A stretch of 64,000 nucleotides of DNA from Diphasiastrum complanatum (GCA_029204225.1 CM055094.1:31307427-31371426); one strand, 5' to 3'. Positions 11,680-23,640 are shown, counted from the stretch's first letter. The notes: a model not told the origin generated them from the sequence alone. A program made the numbers and translations.

Positions 11680-12915
11680 TTGGTGGCTTGAATCACCGGA
11701 CAAGAATAGAGAGCTGTGAATTCACGATGGTTTGTTGGCTAGGAAGCACAAAGCCGAGTCTGTGGAGATTCGTGGAATAGCTCAAAAATTGTAAGAAGAT
11801 TCAAAGGCAGGGGATTGTCAGCTGAATCAGAGGGCAAGCAAAAAGTGAAGCTGAAAAATCTTCTGAAGGGTTGCTTGGCATGTGTGATTGGTTTGAATCC
11901 AATCGAACACCGTTTGAAGAGCAGTTTAGAGTAGAACATTGCTTGCTGTAGGGCGACCTCAGCCAAATAGGAGCTGCTAGTGAAAGCTCAGGGAAAGCCT
12001 AAGTAAATCCCAATATATCCTTCTCTTCAAAGCTGCTAGGGTTTCAAAGTGCAAAATCTTGGATATCTCCTTGTAGGAGGACTTTTTCAGAGCTGGAAGT
12101 TGCTGAGGATGGGCGCCCTGGTAGTGCGACCGAACAACAAGGAGGCCACAACTGGCCGTGGAGAAAGAGAGCAGCCAGATCGATCCACAAGTAGCAGCCA
12201 TAGCTTGTGAAGAGAGAGGAAGATCCATCATAGAGAGAGAGAAGAGGAGGAGAGGTCGCGGGACCTCGCGTGCCCAGTTCAGCTAGTTTGTTTGCGGTGC
12301 AAAGTGCCTGGTGCTTCAAAGGCCCTTGATCAACGCGCAAAAGCGTGGAAAGCCGTCCAATCTCGAGTCACACAGATCGACGATGGTTATTGCACGTCAA
12401 GTGGGTCGTTGGATCTAAAGGATCCGCTGGATTGATGTGAAAAAGCCTGAAGCGGTCTGAAGTGCAAAGTGCATTACAACTTCATTAAAAATTTTCAAAC
12501 TAAAAAAAATTGTTGGATTCCAAGTTTTTGAAGGGTGAAGTGTCTTCACACTGAAGAAACAGTTCAAAAACCCAAATTGCCCTTATTTTCACCTCCTTTA
12601 GCCTATTTTGGCCAAACGAAAGGCTATAACCTCCAAACGAAGGGCACCCTGATTGTACCCGCAAGTACGGTACACCAAAACAAAGTGATTGCCGCAGAGA
12701 AAGTGTTCGGAGTATGCCAGAAGTGATTTCACCATTCCTCTGGGAGTTGGTCACGAGAAGCATTTCGGAAAGCGACACCAGTTTGGGTTTCAATTTGGAG
12801 AAAGAGCGGTGGGTGGCCTGGTAAGCCAAAAATTGCAGGTCATTATTATTGATTTCTGACATCACGGTTGGCTTTGGCATACACTTTGTAGCCTACAGGT
12901 AGAGTTTCAAGCAGT
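11680..12915 (+). other. Long untranslated leader of the copia element
   Basis: 1.24 kb between primer site and gag ATG. No captured gene is recognised. The minus-strand open frames at 11739-12880 look incidental. Leaders of this length may carry packaging or dimerisation signals, which cannot be identified by reading alone. Confidence 0.6.
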
Positions 12916-15900
12916 TTGGAGATGGCAAACATCAATGAGGCAATTTTGGGCGATGCAAGCAAACTTGATAGGGCTTCTAACTACAACATCTGGAAACTCA
13001 AAATGAAGAGCATTTTAATGGAAAAAGAGTTGTGGGAGATCATGGCAGGTATTGAAGTCCGACCAAATACCACTCCAGGTGACATGAGGGCCTTTGATAA
13101 AAAGGCGCAGAGAGCATTGTCCTTTATGAATCTTTCAGTGAAAGACCATGTGATCACTCATATAAGTGATGCCACGATGGCTAGGGGAGCTTAGGAAGCT
13201 CTTAGAATGCAATTTCAAACTTGCAATCCAGCTCGGGCCATGTTCTTCAAGTCGAGATTGAACGCAGTAAGGATGGAAGAAAGTGAATTAGTGGGATCTT
13301 TCTTCAACAGGATAAAGGAGCTGAGAGATCAACTCGTGGCGATTGGAGAACCAATCAGGGATGTTGAATTGGTACATACCACAATGAGCGGTGTCTTGGA
13401 AGGGCTACATATGTTTGTGAGCGGCATTGCTTTGAGGGAGAGGTTGCCTACTTTTGAAGACTTCCACGGAATCATGTTGCAAGAAGAGCAGCGTCGCGAA
13501 GTGGTGAAGTCAAGGCAAACCCCACAGGAGGATCAAGCCTTGCTTGCTAAAGACAAGCAGAAAGGATGGAAAAAGATTCCTAAGAAATCCAAGGACGATG
13601 ATGACGAGGGAGAGTCATCATCAAAAGGGAAAAAGAAAAAGAAAGGCAAATTTTACTATTGCCACAAACCGGGTCATTGGGCACGCAAGTGTTACAAGAA
13701 GAAAGCGGACATAAAGGCGGAAAAAGTGACTCAACAAGGAAACATTGCCGAAGATGATGGAGAAGATGACGAGACAAGTGTCTTCTCATCGGCATGGGCA
13801 TCCCAAGTTGATGATGGTGCCAGATGCTTCATAGATTCAGGCGCCACAAGGCATATGACCAGGAAACGTGATTGGTTTGAAAAATTCTCACCAATGCATG
13901 ATGGGGGTAAGGTCACTCAAGCCAATGGAGAGGAATGCCAGATACAGGGTGTGGGCAATGTACCTGTGCAGTTTCCTGATGATAAAATCAAGAATATCCC
14001 TAATGTGCTTTATGTTCCTGGACTCAAAAAGAGTTTGCTTTCTAATGGTGTAATGGCAAATCAACATCTTAAAGTTGAATTTTTCAAGGATGGATGCCTT
14101 ATGAGGGATATGAACCACAACCATAAAGTGGTGGTGAAGGGTTATAGAGATAATAACTGTGGCCTTTATAAATTGGATGCTGCAAAACCAGGAGAATATG
14201 GTTTAGCTATCTCAACAGCATCTCAATCTGAGTTGTGGCACAGAAGACTTGGTCATTTGAACTATGGGAGCTTGAGATTGATGGCGAAGCTGAAGATGGT
14301 GATAGGGTTACCGACATTGCAGGATGATCATCATGCAATATGTGAAGGATGCGTCATGGGAAAGCATCACAGGGAGACATTCAAGAAAGGTGGAGCTGCA
14401 AGAGCTAAGAAACCGCTAAACTCATTCACAGTGAACTATGCGGCCCAATGAAGACCATGTCGTTGGGGAAAGCATATTATTTTATGACTTTCATAGATGA
14501 CTACTCTAGGAGGACATGGATTTATTTCTTGAAGAAGAAATCTGACGCTTTTGCTCGTTTCAAGGATTTCAAGACTTTGGTAGAGAACCAACTGGATGCA
14601 CGCATCAAAGTGCTAAGATCTGATAGAGGGGGCGAATACAAATCTGATGATTTTGAGGAATTTTGCAAAGAACACGGCATCAAAAGACAATTCACACAGT
14701 CACACACACCGCATAATAATGGTGTAGGTGAAAGGAAAAACATGACTATTATGGAGACTGCACGCTCCATGATGATGCAAATGGGCTTGACCGATTCACT
14801 TTGGTCGGGAGCATGCAGTGCGGCAACGTTCTTGCAAAACAGGAGCCCTACAGTTGCAGTTCCAAATCTGACTCCCGAAGAAGCATTTACTGGAATAAAG
14901 CCAAAAATCGACAAGTTTTGTGTCATTGGATGTAAGGCCTATGTACATGTGCCAAAGGAGGAGCAAAAGAAACTTGATGCCAAAGCAATCAAGTGTATCT
15001 TCACGAAAGCTTACAGGTGTTTTGATCCTGTAATAAATAAGATTCACATTAGCAAAGATGTGATCTTTGATGAAACGCATAGGTATGAAGATGAAGACCA
15101 TGCAAGTGCTGAAAGCATCAAAAGACTTCCCACAATTCTGGAGGAAGAAGATGCTCCACAAGATGATGCACGTGAAGACGAGAGTCGAGAGGGCGAGTAT
15201 GAAAGGACACCACCTATTCAAGAGTCAAGGGGGAGGTACTTGCCAATAGGAGCAATAAAGGAGAAACCGGTTGGAAGTAAGAGACATTACTTAGACACTC
15301 CTTGGGATACATACTCTCCACATAGTGTATCACCTGAATCTAAGATACCAAAATGGTATGAAAAGATCATGAAGGACACAAAGCTAAATCAACCAGGATC
15401 TAGCACACAAGGTGAAGTGAGAAGATCAACGCGGAAAAGGAAGTTTCTCGATCGTTATCATGTGAACTATGCCCTAATGATTGACTATGAAGAGACATTT
15501 GCTCTAGTGGCTAAGTGGACTACGCTACGCCTTATCATTGCCTTCGCATCTCATTTCGGGTGGAAGAAACATCAAATGGATGTGAAGTCCGCATTTTTGA
15601 ATGGTGACTTAGAGGAAGAAGTTTACATGGTCCAACCGCAGGGCTTCATGGCAGAAGGGCAAGAACAAAAGGTATGTAAACTACACAAAACACTTTATGG
15701 CCTTAAGCAAGCACCACACGCATGGTATGGACGCATTGACAGTTACTTTCTTTCTCATGGATTTGTAAGAACAAATTCAGATCCAAACCTTTATGTTCTT
15801 ATAAATGATGACAACATTGCCTTGATTGTACTTTATGTTGATGATATCATTATCACGGGCAATGATGAGAACCTCACTCGTTGTATCAAAGCCAACTTAT

Positions 15901-16784
15901 GCAAGCAATTTGAGATGACAGATTTAGATCTTATGCACTATTGCTTGGGTGTCGAAGTATGGCAAACTGGCAGTAATATCAGGTTATGTCAAAACAAGTA
16001 TGTGGGCGAGATATTGGAGAGATTTCACATGACAGAGTGCAAACCTTCCATCACCCCTTGCGAAGCTGGTAAGAAATTATCTCGTATTGATGATAGTGCA
16101 CATGTTGACGCTACTCTATTTCGTCAGCTAGTTGGGAGTTTGATATATCTTATGACTACACGTCCTGATATCTGCTATGCTGTAAGTTTGATTAGCCAAT
16201 TCATGTCATCACCCACTATGGACCACTGGAAAGCTGCAAAAAGGATTTTGAGGTATGTGAAAGGTACACCTAACCTTGGTCTAATCTACAAAAGACAAAG
16301 TGTTTTACCTAAGTTGCAAGGTTATGTTGAAGCTGATTGGGCAGGAAGTATAAATGATAGAAAGTCAACAACAGGTTATGCCTTCAATTTTGGTAGCGGT
16401 TGTTTTTCATGGTCTAGCAAGAAGCAAGATACTATTTCTCTTTCTTCTACAGATGCCAAATATAAAGCGTTGAGTTATGTTACCCAGGAAGTTGTTTGGC
16501 TACGTAAGTTGTTATGTGAGATTGGCATGAAGCAGGTAAATCCTATTGTTATTTTCTGTGACAATCCAAGTGGAATACAATTGGCTAAAAATCCTATCTT
16601 TCACGCAAGGACAAAACATATTGAGGTGAAATATCACTTTGTGCGTGAGAAGTTACAATCTGAAGATGTAAGTATTGTACATTGTTCTACGTTATTACAA
16701 GTTGCTGATATATTTACGAAAGCTTTAAGTAAGGAAAAGTTTGAGACTTTTAGATCCAAACTTGGCTTAGATCTTATTATGTAA
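12916..16784 (+). pseudogene. Ty1/copia gag-pol polyprotein, disabled
   Basis: Start ATG 12916 (MANINEAILGDASKL). Gag includes 'NYNIWKLKMKSILMEKELWE' and a zinc knuckle 'FYYCHKPGHWARKC' in which the first cysteine is replaced by phenylalanine (TTT). Protease 'CFIDSGATRHMT' keeps the catalytic Asp. The pre-integrase block is 'LWHRRLGHLN...CEGCVMGKHH'. Integrase core: 'TFIDDYSRRTW', 'LRSDRGGEY' and 'GVGERKN' (D, D, E present). RT: 'HQMDVKSAFLNGDLEEEVY' and 'LYVDDIIITG'. RNase H: 'EADWAGSINDRKSTTGYAF', then 'SLSSTDAKYKAL', where the usual SSxEAEY has become STDAKY. Defects: TAG at 13192-13194; a one-base frameshift near 14418 so the frame changes before 'HSELCGPM'; and an in-frame deletion near 15480 joining 'VNYALMI' to 'DYEETFALVAKW', removing about 80-100 residues of the RT N-terminus. 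End TAA 16782. Confidence 0.93.
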
Positions 16785-16875
16785 AAAGCCTTTACTTGTA
16801 ATACTATCATGGAGGTATGTTCCATGAATAGAGTAAACTCTAAAATAAAGAGAGACGTTGATCATTGAGGGAGAG

Positions 16876-17127
16876 AGTTAAAATAGCAATGATCAACTTA
16901 TACAGTGCTTTCTTATTTCGACGGCACCACGTGTGCTTAGTTCTAGAGTTATCGGGCCATCTTTCTTTTATGAGCCCTTTGAGTGCTTTTAAGCAACTTA
17001 TCTTTGTACTTACTCATTAGTTGAATATACAGTTTGAGGAGAGTAATTCTGTTGTCTTGTCCTGTTGCACTTGACGTTGTGCTGGTGATTGATCCGGTCG
17101 GGTGTTTAAATTGTGTTTTCTTAACTC
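16876..17127 (+). repeat. 3' LTR of the 11.4-17.1 kb copia element
   Basis: Second copy of the 5' LTR. It lies about 90 bases after the pol stop and just after the tract TGAGGGAGAGAG (about 16866-16877), the likely polypurine tract. Confidence 0.88.
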
Positions 17128-17690
17128 AAACCTGAGTCATGCTTTCAGGTCACACAGATAACAATCCCTCCTGGATTATTATGTAAGTCATTTTTACAGA
17201 GGTCAGTTCCAAAATGGCATTAACAGCTCAAATCACAAATGCATCAAGGTAGACAGTTACTACACTGCCTACTTTTGATTATAAATTAGAGATTGACTTA
17301 CTTATTCAAGAAGCATACAATGTCAAGAAATAATAGCAAGAAAACAATCAATCAAAATAGAATCATCTGCTCATTGACAACAATTGTACAACATGAAACT
17401 TCAATAAAAAAAAACAACAACAAAGTACAATTGTTTGTCTAGCACTTACTTGTGCAAAATGGAAAGCTATCCATCCTCTTCTATCTTCATGTTATATTTG
17501 ATTCTTCTAAACTCTTAAGCAAAAAACAACACATAAGTGCTTCTCTCAACTCTCTATCTACCAACGTCGTTCTAGGCTTCTTTATAGTTTATTCAATGTG
17601 TAACTAATTCTTCTTGTAACTAGTGAATTAGCAATTAACTATCTTGTAATCATTATCTACGTAACTGTCTGATGTACAAGCAAAGTGCAG
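17128..17690 (-). repeat. Scrambled LTR-derived sequence
   Basis: The stretch around 17639-17670 (ATCTTGTAATCATTATCTAC) recurs at about 19238-19262. There, on the minus strand, it lies next to a copia LTR end. I therefore read this block as a piece of the same LTR family, in minus orientation, abutting an RNase H fragment of plus orientation. No gene is seen. Confidence 0.4.
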
Positions 17691-18122
17691 ACAACTCCCT
17701 CTTGGCATGCAATGATGCAAGCTGGGCAAGTTGCAGAATTGATAGCAAGTCAATTCTGGTGGACGTTTTATCGTGGGGCAGAAATAAGTTGGGTATGTCA
17801 AAAGCAGACACTTGTTGCACAATCATCTTGTGAAGCAGAGTACATTGCAATGTCTAAGAATGCCAATGAAGTTTTTTGGCTTAGATTCTTACTAGAAGAA
17901 CTTGGACAACAACAAAAGGATCCAACAATGTTGAACATAGACAACATGAGCGCAATCTTTCTAACTGAGGATCCTGTTTTTCATTCTAAAACCAAGCATA
18001 TTCGATTAAAATATCATCATGTAAGAGATCTAATCCAGAAACGAATACTTATTACAAAGTTTATCAAGACTGCAGATATTTTAACCAAGCCGTTAAGTCA
18101 AGCAGCTTTTAGAAAACATTGA
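17691..18122 (+). pseudogene. Ty1/copia RNase H domain fragment
   Basis: One clean frame from about 17780 to TGA 18120 gives the second half of copia RNase H: 'EISWVCQKQTLVAQSSCEAE', 'SKNANEVFWLRFLLEELGQQ', 'HSKTKHIRLKYHHVRDLI' and 'KTADILTKPLSQAAF'. The upstream piece (17697-17780) carries the earlier strand in another frame ('CNDASWASCRIDSKS'). The catalytic SSCEAEY box is intact here. The start is truncated. A polypurine tract and LTR follow. Confidence 0.85.
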
Positions 18123-18166
18123 ACAGGCTTGGGAATCACTATGGAGATTTTGAAGGGATCCTCAGT

Positions 18167-18290
18167 TCATGAGGGAGCTGTTGACATGTGAACTTTATAA
18201 CCCTTCAACCCTTTAGAAAAATGATGAAGTGATTGGTTGACAAGTACATCTTGTCTGTACACATTGTGATGTCATTTTGACATATTGCAT
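18167..18290 (+). repeat. Polypurine tract and 3' LTR start
   Basis: CATGAGGGAGC is followed at 18179 by TGTTGACATGTGAACTT, an LTR start. The first ~90 bases are also present, inverted, at 19264-19348, which confirms the LTR family. The outer end is not defined. Confidence 0.7.
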
Positions 18291-18419
18291 GATTCGCTTT
18301 GCCATTTTTCAATGCCTTGGCCCCGAGTTGTTTCTAGACTGACTAAGCGTGTATACTATAGTAGTTATGTCCGGTCTAGTGTACACTGCTAGTTACATCC
18401 GACTGCCAATAAGGTTATG

Positions 18420-19213
18420 TTACGGAACTCGTTCCATTTCCTTCTTCTCTTTGTCTGATGTTGGGCAATCTTCCAATGTTAAACTAGCTCCTATTTCCAT
18501 TGGAGAACTTTTACCGTTGCAATTTTGCATCTGGTAGTCTCTCGCTATTTTTGAGGCATACTTGCTTTGTGATAGGAAAAGTGTTCCTTCACTTCTATTC
18601 ATGTGAATCTATAAACCGACACAAAGCTTTGCCTCACCTAGATCAATAATATTGAACTCATTTGCATTAAGCTTTTCACCTTTTGGATGAGCCTTAGGCA
18701 ATATCCAATTAATAGAGTCATCTACAAAAAGTGTCATGAATATGAAACTGCTGCCTTCACGCTTTAAATAAACAATGCAATCTGACTTCAAGAAAAATCC
18801 CTAAATATTCTTAAGTGAGTTTACACACATAATTAGGACACTCCTTACTAACAAATCCTTGCAGTTGCATCATGTAGATTTCCTCATTCAATTCTCCATG
18901 TAGAAACACTTCGTTAACATCAATCTGATGCACTTCTAGATCATACTTGGCTAGCAAGGAAAGCAACACCCTGATGCTAGTCATTTTTACAATTGGTGAA
19001 AATGTTTCAAAGTAATCCACACGTGATTTATGAGAGAAACCCTTTGCTACCAATCTGGCCTTGTAGCGAGTCAAAATGCCATTTGCATTTTGCTTTTTCT
19101 TGTACACCCACTTGTTCTTAATGGCCTTTCTTCCTTTAGGTAGTTGAGCTAGAGACCATGTGCTATTCTTTTTCATAGAATATGACTCCTCCTTCATTGC
19201 TTCCTTCCACATT
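18420..19213 (-). pseudogene. Ty1/copia reverse transcriptase fragment
   Basis: Minus-strand pol fragment. The first block (19212-18811) begins 'MWKEAMKEESYSMKKNSTW' and contains 'KNKWVYKKKQNANGILTRYK', 'ARLVAKGFSHKSRVDYFETF' and 'HQIDVNEVFLHGELNEEIYM' (the expected D-V-x-A-F-L-H-G box is altered to DVNEVFLHG). The second block (18791-18609) has 'IFMTLFVDDSI', where the catalytic YVDD is FVDD. The third block (18602-18420) has 'LFLSQSKYASKIARDYQM'. Frame breaks separate the blocks. It runs against the neighbouring RNase H fragment, so the two cannot be one intact element. Confidence 0.88.
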
Positions 19214-19263
19214 TCTTGATCAGCTCTATCGACAAACTATCTTGTAATCATTATCTACGTAAT

Positions 19264-19348
19264 TGTTGGTGCATGTACAGGCAAGGTATACTTGTCAACC
19301 AATCACTTCATCATTTTTCTGAAGGGTTTTGAAGTTCACACGTCAACA
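19264..19348 (-). repeat. Inverted copy of the 18179 LTR end
   Basis: The minus strand from 19348 reads TGTTGACGTGTGAACTTC and stays similar to 18179-18270 for about 85 bases. Together with the RT fragment this looks like a 5' LTR joined to pol by a large internal deletion (no gag, protease or integrase between). Confidence 0.75.
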
Positions 19349-19613
19349 TTATTTTGACGAGGCTTCTTTTCCAATCAATACATATTAAATTGATGTAGTT
19401 GGAAAGTTCCATATACATGATGGGAAGGCAAAAGTGAAATTAAGAAATAGTTGTTGTTTGATGTCGTGTAAAGAACAAAATGACATCTACGAAAGCATGT
19501 TTGCAATTCAATGACTTATATGAAAGCGAGACATCAAAAGAATGCATTGATGACATCATCATGTACTTCAAATCCAATTCACATAATAAAAAGCATGAAG
19601 CAACGAAAAGGAC

Positions 19614-19616
<3 letters not shown>

Positions 19617-19700
<84 letters not shown>
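19617..19700. repeat. (GT)n followed by (GA)n compound microsatellite
   Basis: About 36 bases of GT pass directly into about 48 bases of GA. The open frame read through it is an artefact. Confidence 0.97.
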
Positions 19701-19704
<4 letters not shown>

Positions 19705-21125
19705 TAACTTATAAATGATCATGTATCTATGACTTATGTAGATGATCAAACAGCTCAATACATAAGAGACAAAACATCACATTGATATGTAATGAAAGGT
19801 TGGAATACTCAAGCGACACACTTACCTATCATACATTCTAGAACTCGTCACAAATAGCTATGTGGTCACAAATAGCTATGTAGCTACGCTATTAGCTAGC
19901 TATGTAGCTATGCAGCTACGCTATTAATATGGATTTATTCTTGAAAGTCACACTCGATAAAAGAGCTCATATCAAATATCACATCTTAAACGTATTATTT
20001 CACCACATGGTAAATTATCACCGAGTTGATGAGCTCAAATGTTCACAACATTATGATTATCAACGCAAAATCATCTTTAGAAAGCACATCTACACATAAT
20101 AAATAAGTGCACAGCTTAAGCCGAAGAGTCTCAGCCCCCACCGCAGCTAAATTTGGACAACTATTGGAGCACAACACATAGCTGCTTTGAAGATATTCAC
20201 ATGACAAGTTGAGGGGTTGGCTTGCACCACGTATTCATCTCACACAAGACATGATGCAAGGGCCAGTAACCGAGATTAGGCTATGATTCGAGGAACCACT
20301 AGGGCTGGATTCTGACATTTCCTTCTTGTGAGCATCTAAAATCCACACAACAGTTGCCCTTGGCCAGGATATATCTGAATTGCTCTCATTCACACAATTG
20401 GCTTCGAGCTGCCTTTCAGCAAGCCTGGTTGCCCCCCTCAACGCATGGCTGGCAACGTCGATGGGCAGATTACTAAGAGACAAAACGTTACGCTGATATG
20501 ACAATCCACTTACCTACTGACATAACAGGTATCAAAGAGGTATCTCCCTACACTTGACATTAAGGCTTTATTATTAGCACCATCGATTTGACATGTTCTT
20601 CGGTGAAGAGTTACTCTTCATGTTGACACATAGATCTGGGTGGTTTAATCTAGAGGATTGCTTTGCTAAAGTGGACAGACTGAAACTATTGAAACTAGTT
20701 AGATTTCAAGTCTGTACATCTCTGCAAACGTGTTCCGCGCTTTCAAGGACACCTCCTAGGCTCCTGTCCTAGAGCTTTGTCTGGACTAGCCAAAATCGAT
20801 TGATCAGGCAATCATTTCTGCGAAACATTCTTAATAATTGATTGCCTGTAATTTCACAAACAAAAGTAAACATCTCCAACCAATCTTTGAGAAGAATGAC
20901 CTTCTGAAGAGCAAACTCTAAACCACATGATCCATCCTCTATTCTTCATCAGAATGACTAAATTGACGGCGCATTTAAGTGAAATCAAAACAAAGCAGAA
21001 GAGCAAATACGTGAAAGTTGGATCAGCCGTTACAGCAGGAGACGAGGGAGCCAACAAACATTTCGCAGAGAACGTAGATGAAATGTTCCCACAGACCATA
21101 CAGACAAGAAGAAATGTTGCTACAG

Positions 21126-21130
<5 letters not shown>
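19701..21130. other. No recognised gene; short local repeats
   Basis: Around 19855-19925 the motif AGCTATGTAGCTA and relatives recur several times in tandem-like order. The minus frame 20235-20504 is open but matches nothing and lacks context. Nothing else is identified. Confidence 0.45.
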
Positions 21131-21167
<37 letters not shown>

Positions 21168-21187
21168 GTGCGCGCGCGCACGCGCGC
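21131..21187. repeat. (TC)n plus alternating CG/CA tract
   Basis: A (TC)n run of about 34 bases is followed by CGCGTGCGCGCGCGCACGCG, strictly alternating purine-pyrimidine and CG-rich, the classic composition for Z-DNA. A further 110 bases (about 21235-21350) are rich in alternating TA/TG/CA. Confidence 0.9.
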
Positions 21188-21350
21188 CCACAATTGTCAT
21201 TAAGGTGTTCTTCTTCCTCAGGAACATATTTATATAAATGTATGCATATACGCACGTACATGTTTGTATATACATATACATGTGTATATGTATGTGTACA
21301 TACTACATATGTACACACATGTTTGTATACATGTGTGTATATGTAGGTGT

Positions 21351-23230
21351 ACATATGTCGTGCATGTATTGAGAACATACATACAATTGGATACCCCTCA
21401 CAAGTGTACATTGGAAAGGGAAATGTGTCCATGACTAGCATTTCCATTTTAGGGGTGTGGACCCTCATGACTACTCCAAGCTCAATAGGTGTTTGTATTC
21501 CCTCAAGACTACCCCAAGCTGAATAGGTGTTGGTATTCCCTCAAATGAAAAGTGTAGAGACTACCCCCGAGCTGAATAGCTGAGCTAATTTTACAAAGGA
21601 GCTGAATTCCACAATGGATGGCGAGTTGAATTTTGGTTGGAATCGACCCATCAACATTATGCTCGATAAAAGCTCTAAAAAATTTAGGTGAGGCTTGGAG
21701 AGGTTTTGGGAGTCCAAATCGAGCAACATGTCATGTGCTTGTGGCTTCCATTTCGAAACGGATTGTATATGGCTTAATCTTACATGAAAAATGGAATAAG
21801 CATCTACATTCATAATATTCTAATTTGAAATGGAATAGGCATGTATATAACATGAAATTCTGTCATGTATTATGGCAGTTGAATATTTTGCCCATGTGCC
21901 CTCAAAAAAATAATACATTATGGTTTTTAAGTTACGTAAATCCTACCATATACCATTTATTATACATTAGTTTTGCACACTTTAATGTACTAAACCAATG
22001 GTAACTTGTCAAATCAAGATTCGGTACCCATACATACTATGGACATGAACATTTATGTCCATAACTATCTACGTTGATGTGTCATGCAACCATTGGTTCT
22101 CTAGGAATCCAGTCTCATTGCCCTACATCATTGGTAAAATTGTGCCCAAAAACAAAAGTTAAAATTTTTCAATACTTAAAATGATACTATCATGAGGTGG
22201 AATATTTGGTTTTGTGGCAGATCAACACAAACAATTGATGTCATTTTGCTTCAAAAAAGCCCTTTGCAGCCATGATTTTATACGTAAACATAGATGAAAG
22301 TAAATTATGTTCAAACCTAGAATGTACATTTTGGCATTTCTCAAATTGAGCCTTGCCACTTGAGCTAGCCATCACAGCATATTTCTTTTGCTAAAACAAA
22401 AGCTATGTAGGACAAATGGGGTTTGATTGCTCGATTGAATTTAAACTTGCACACAAAGGATGATTTTTACAACTACTAACCTATAGGAGCCCAAGATTCC
22501 ATGCACTGGTGCCGAAGGGCATAGATTATAAGAACCATGTCAACACCTCAACAAACAAAATATTATTCAAGAATGTTCTCCATAAGACTATATCTAAGAT
22601 GGATGAAGAATACATAGCCCAATATTTTTTAATGCCAAAAGTTAATAATGACACTTCATGATAACAAATTCAATCTTCACTTGCATCATTCAAAAAGTTA
22701 ATACATATATAAACCCCCCCCCCCCCCAAAAAAAAAAAAAAAAAAAAAAGAAAAAAGAAAAAAAGAAAAAGAATAGAAAAGAACTTCCTTGAGTGATCAA
22801 AGGTCAAAGGTGATTGAAATCCCATTTATATTCTTAGAGGTGGCCAAATTGAGCCCCAAAATCAAGATCCTATATTATAGACTAATTTTGAGAAATTTTG
22901 ATGACAATGCATGTGAACCAATCCAACAAGTGGAATACATTCTTGATTAATGTGATGTTTTTTGGGTCTATTGAGTACTAGAACAAAGCCTAATAATAGT
23001 ATTGTACTTTCCACACATGTGACAGGCCATGGAAATAGTAAATGCTAGTTTGATTGTGGTGTTCAAAGGCAATTGCCAATCTAGATGCAAAATGGCTAGA
23101 TATGATGTCTAGAATTCTAGCAATTCAATCTAAGTGCAATCCTTGATACTTGATTCATGATTAGAGATCCAAATGAAGTTCATAATTTTTAATTGCATAG
23201 TATCGGATCCAAGAATTCACCAAGTTTGCC
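21351..23230. other. No recognised gene
   Basis: AT-rich DNA with no transposon protein or host exon that I can recognise. A homopolymer junction, C14 followed by A22, lies at 22714-22749. Confidence 0.5.
22714..22749. repeat. Poly(C)-poly(A) tract
   Basis: Fourteen C followed by about 22 A, then further A-rich sequence to about 22780. It could be the tail of a retroposed sequence, but no body was recognised upstream and no target duplication was seen. Confidence 0.85.
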
Positions 23231-23234
23231 AGAT

Positions 23235-23640
23235 TAGCAAGTTTGCATGTTCTAAATGGTTTTGCCAATTCATGCAAGATCCATTGAGTCACCATTGGAA
23301 GCTAGCCAAAAGAGTGCTTAGATACATTTCTGGCAAACTTGGCTATGGCATATTGTATAGGGGTGATTACATTGTTTTGCTTGGTTTTTCATATTTAGGT
23401 TTTGCTGGAGACAAGGTGAGTAGGAAATCAATAACTGCATATGCAATATTCATTGGATATGGAGTCATTTCATGGCTCTCAAAGAAGCAAGAAACCATCT
23501 CTCTTTTCTCAACCGAGGCTGAGTACAAGGCACTTACATTCACTACAAAGGAAATCTTGAAGCATTTCATAGACTCAAGTGGATCTCAAGCTTATTACTT
23601 TGATTCTAATCAATTCTCAGGTGGGTTTAGGATCAAGTAG
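23235..23640 (+). pseudogene. Ty1/copia RNase H fragment
   Basis: Single + frame to TAG 23638, with 'HHWKLAKRVLRYISGKLGYG', 'LGFSYLGFAGDKVSRKSITA' (the DADWAG strand degraded to SYLGFAGD), 'GVISWLSKKQETISLFSTEA' and 'EYKALTFTTKEIL'. The STEAEY box is kept but the first catalytic Asp region is changed. The end diverges into unrelated residues without the usual TKxL terminus. No LTR or polypurine tract is clear downstream. Confidence 0.8.

Larger units (their letters stand above)
11415..17127 (+). mobile_element. Nearly complete Ty1/copia LTR retrotransposon
   Basis: Two LTR copies of about 251 bp (11415-11665 and 16876-17127) bracket a primer site, a 1.24-kb leader, gag-pol in copia order (gag, protease, integrase, RT, RNase H) and a purine-rich tract (about 16866-16877). 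The LTRs differ at about 8 positions plus three small indels by eye, about 3%, so insertion was fairly recent. The flanks show AAAC at 11411-11414 and again at 17128-17131, a possible but short target duplication. The coding region has a stop, a frameshift and a deletion, so this copy could only move with proteins supplied by relatives. Confidence 0.93.

Noticed and set aside
11739-12880. Several minus-strand open frames in the copia leader
   Set aside because: They lie antisense in the untranslated leader between primer site and gag; no domain found.
20235-20504. Minus-strand 89-codon open frame
   Set aside because: Reasonable composition but no recognisable domain, no splice context and no neighbour; not enough for a gene call.
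22714-22780. Poly(A) tract as the tail of a processed pseudogene
   Set aside because: No coding body upstream and no target-site duplication seen; the preceding C14 run is not expected in a normal poly(A) tail.
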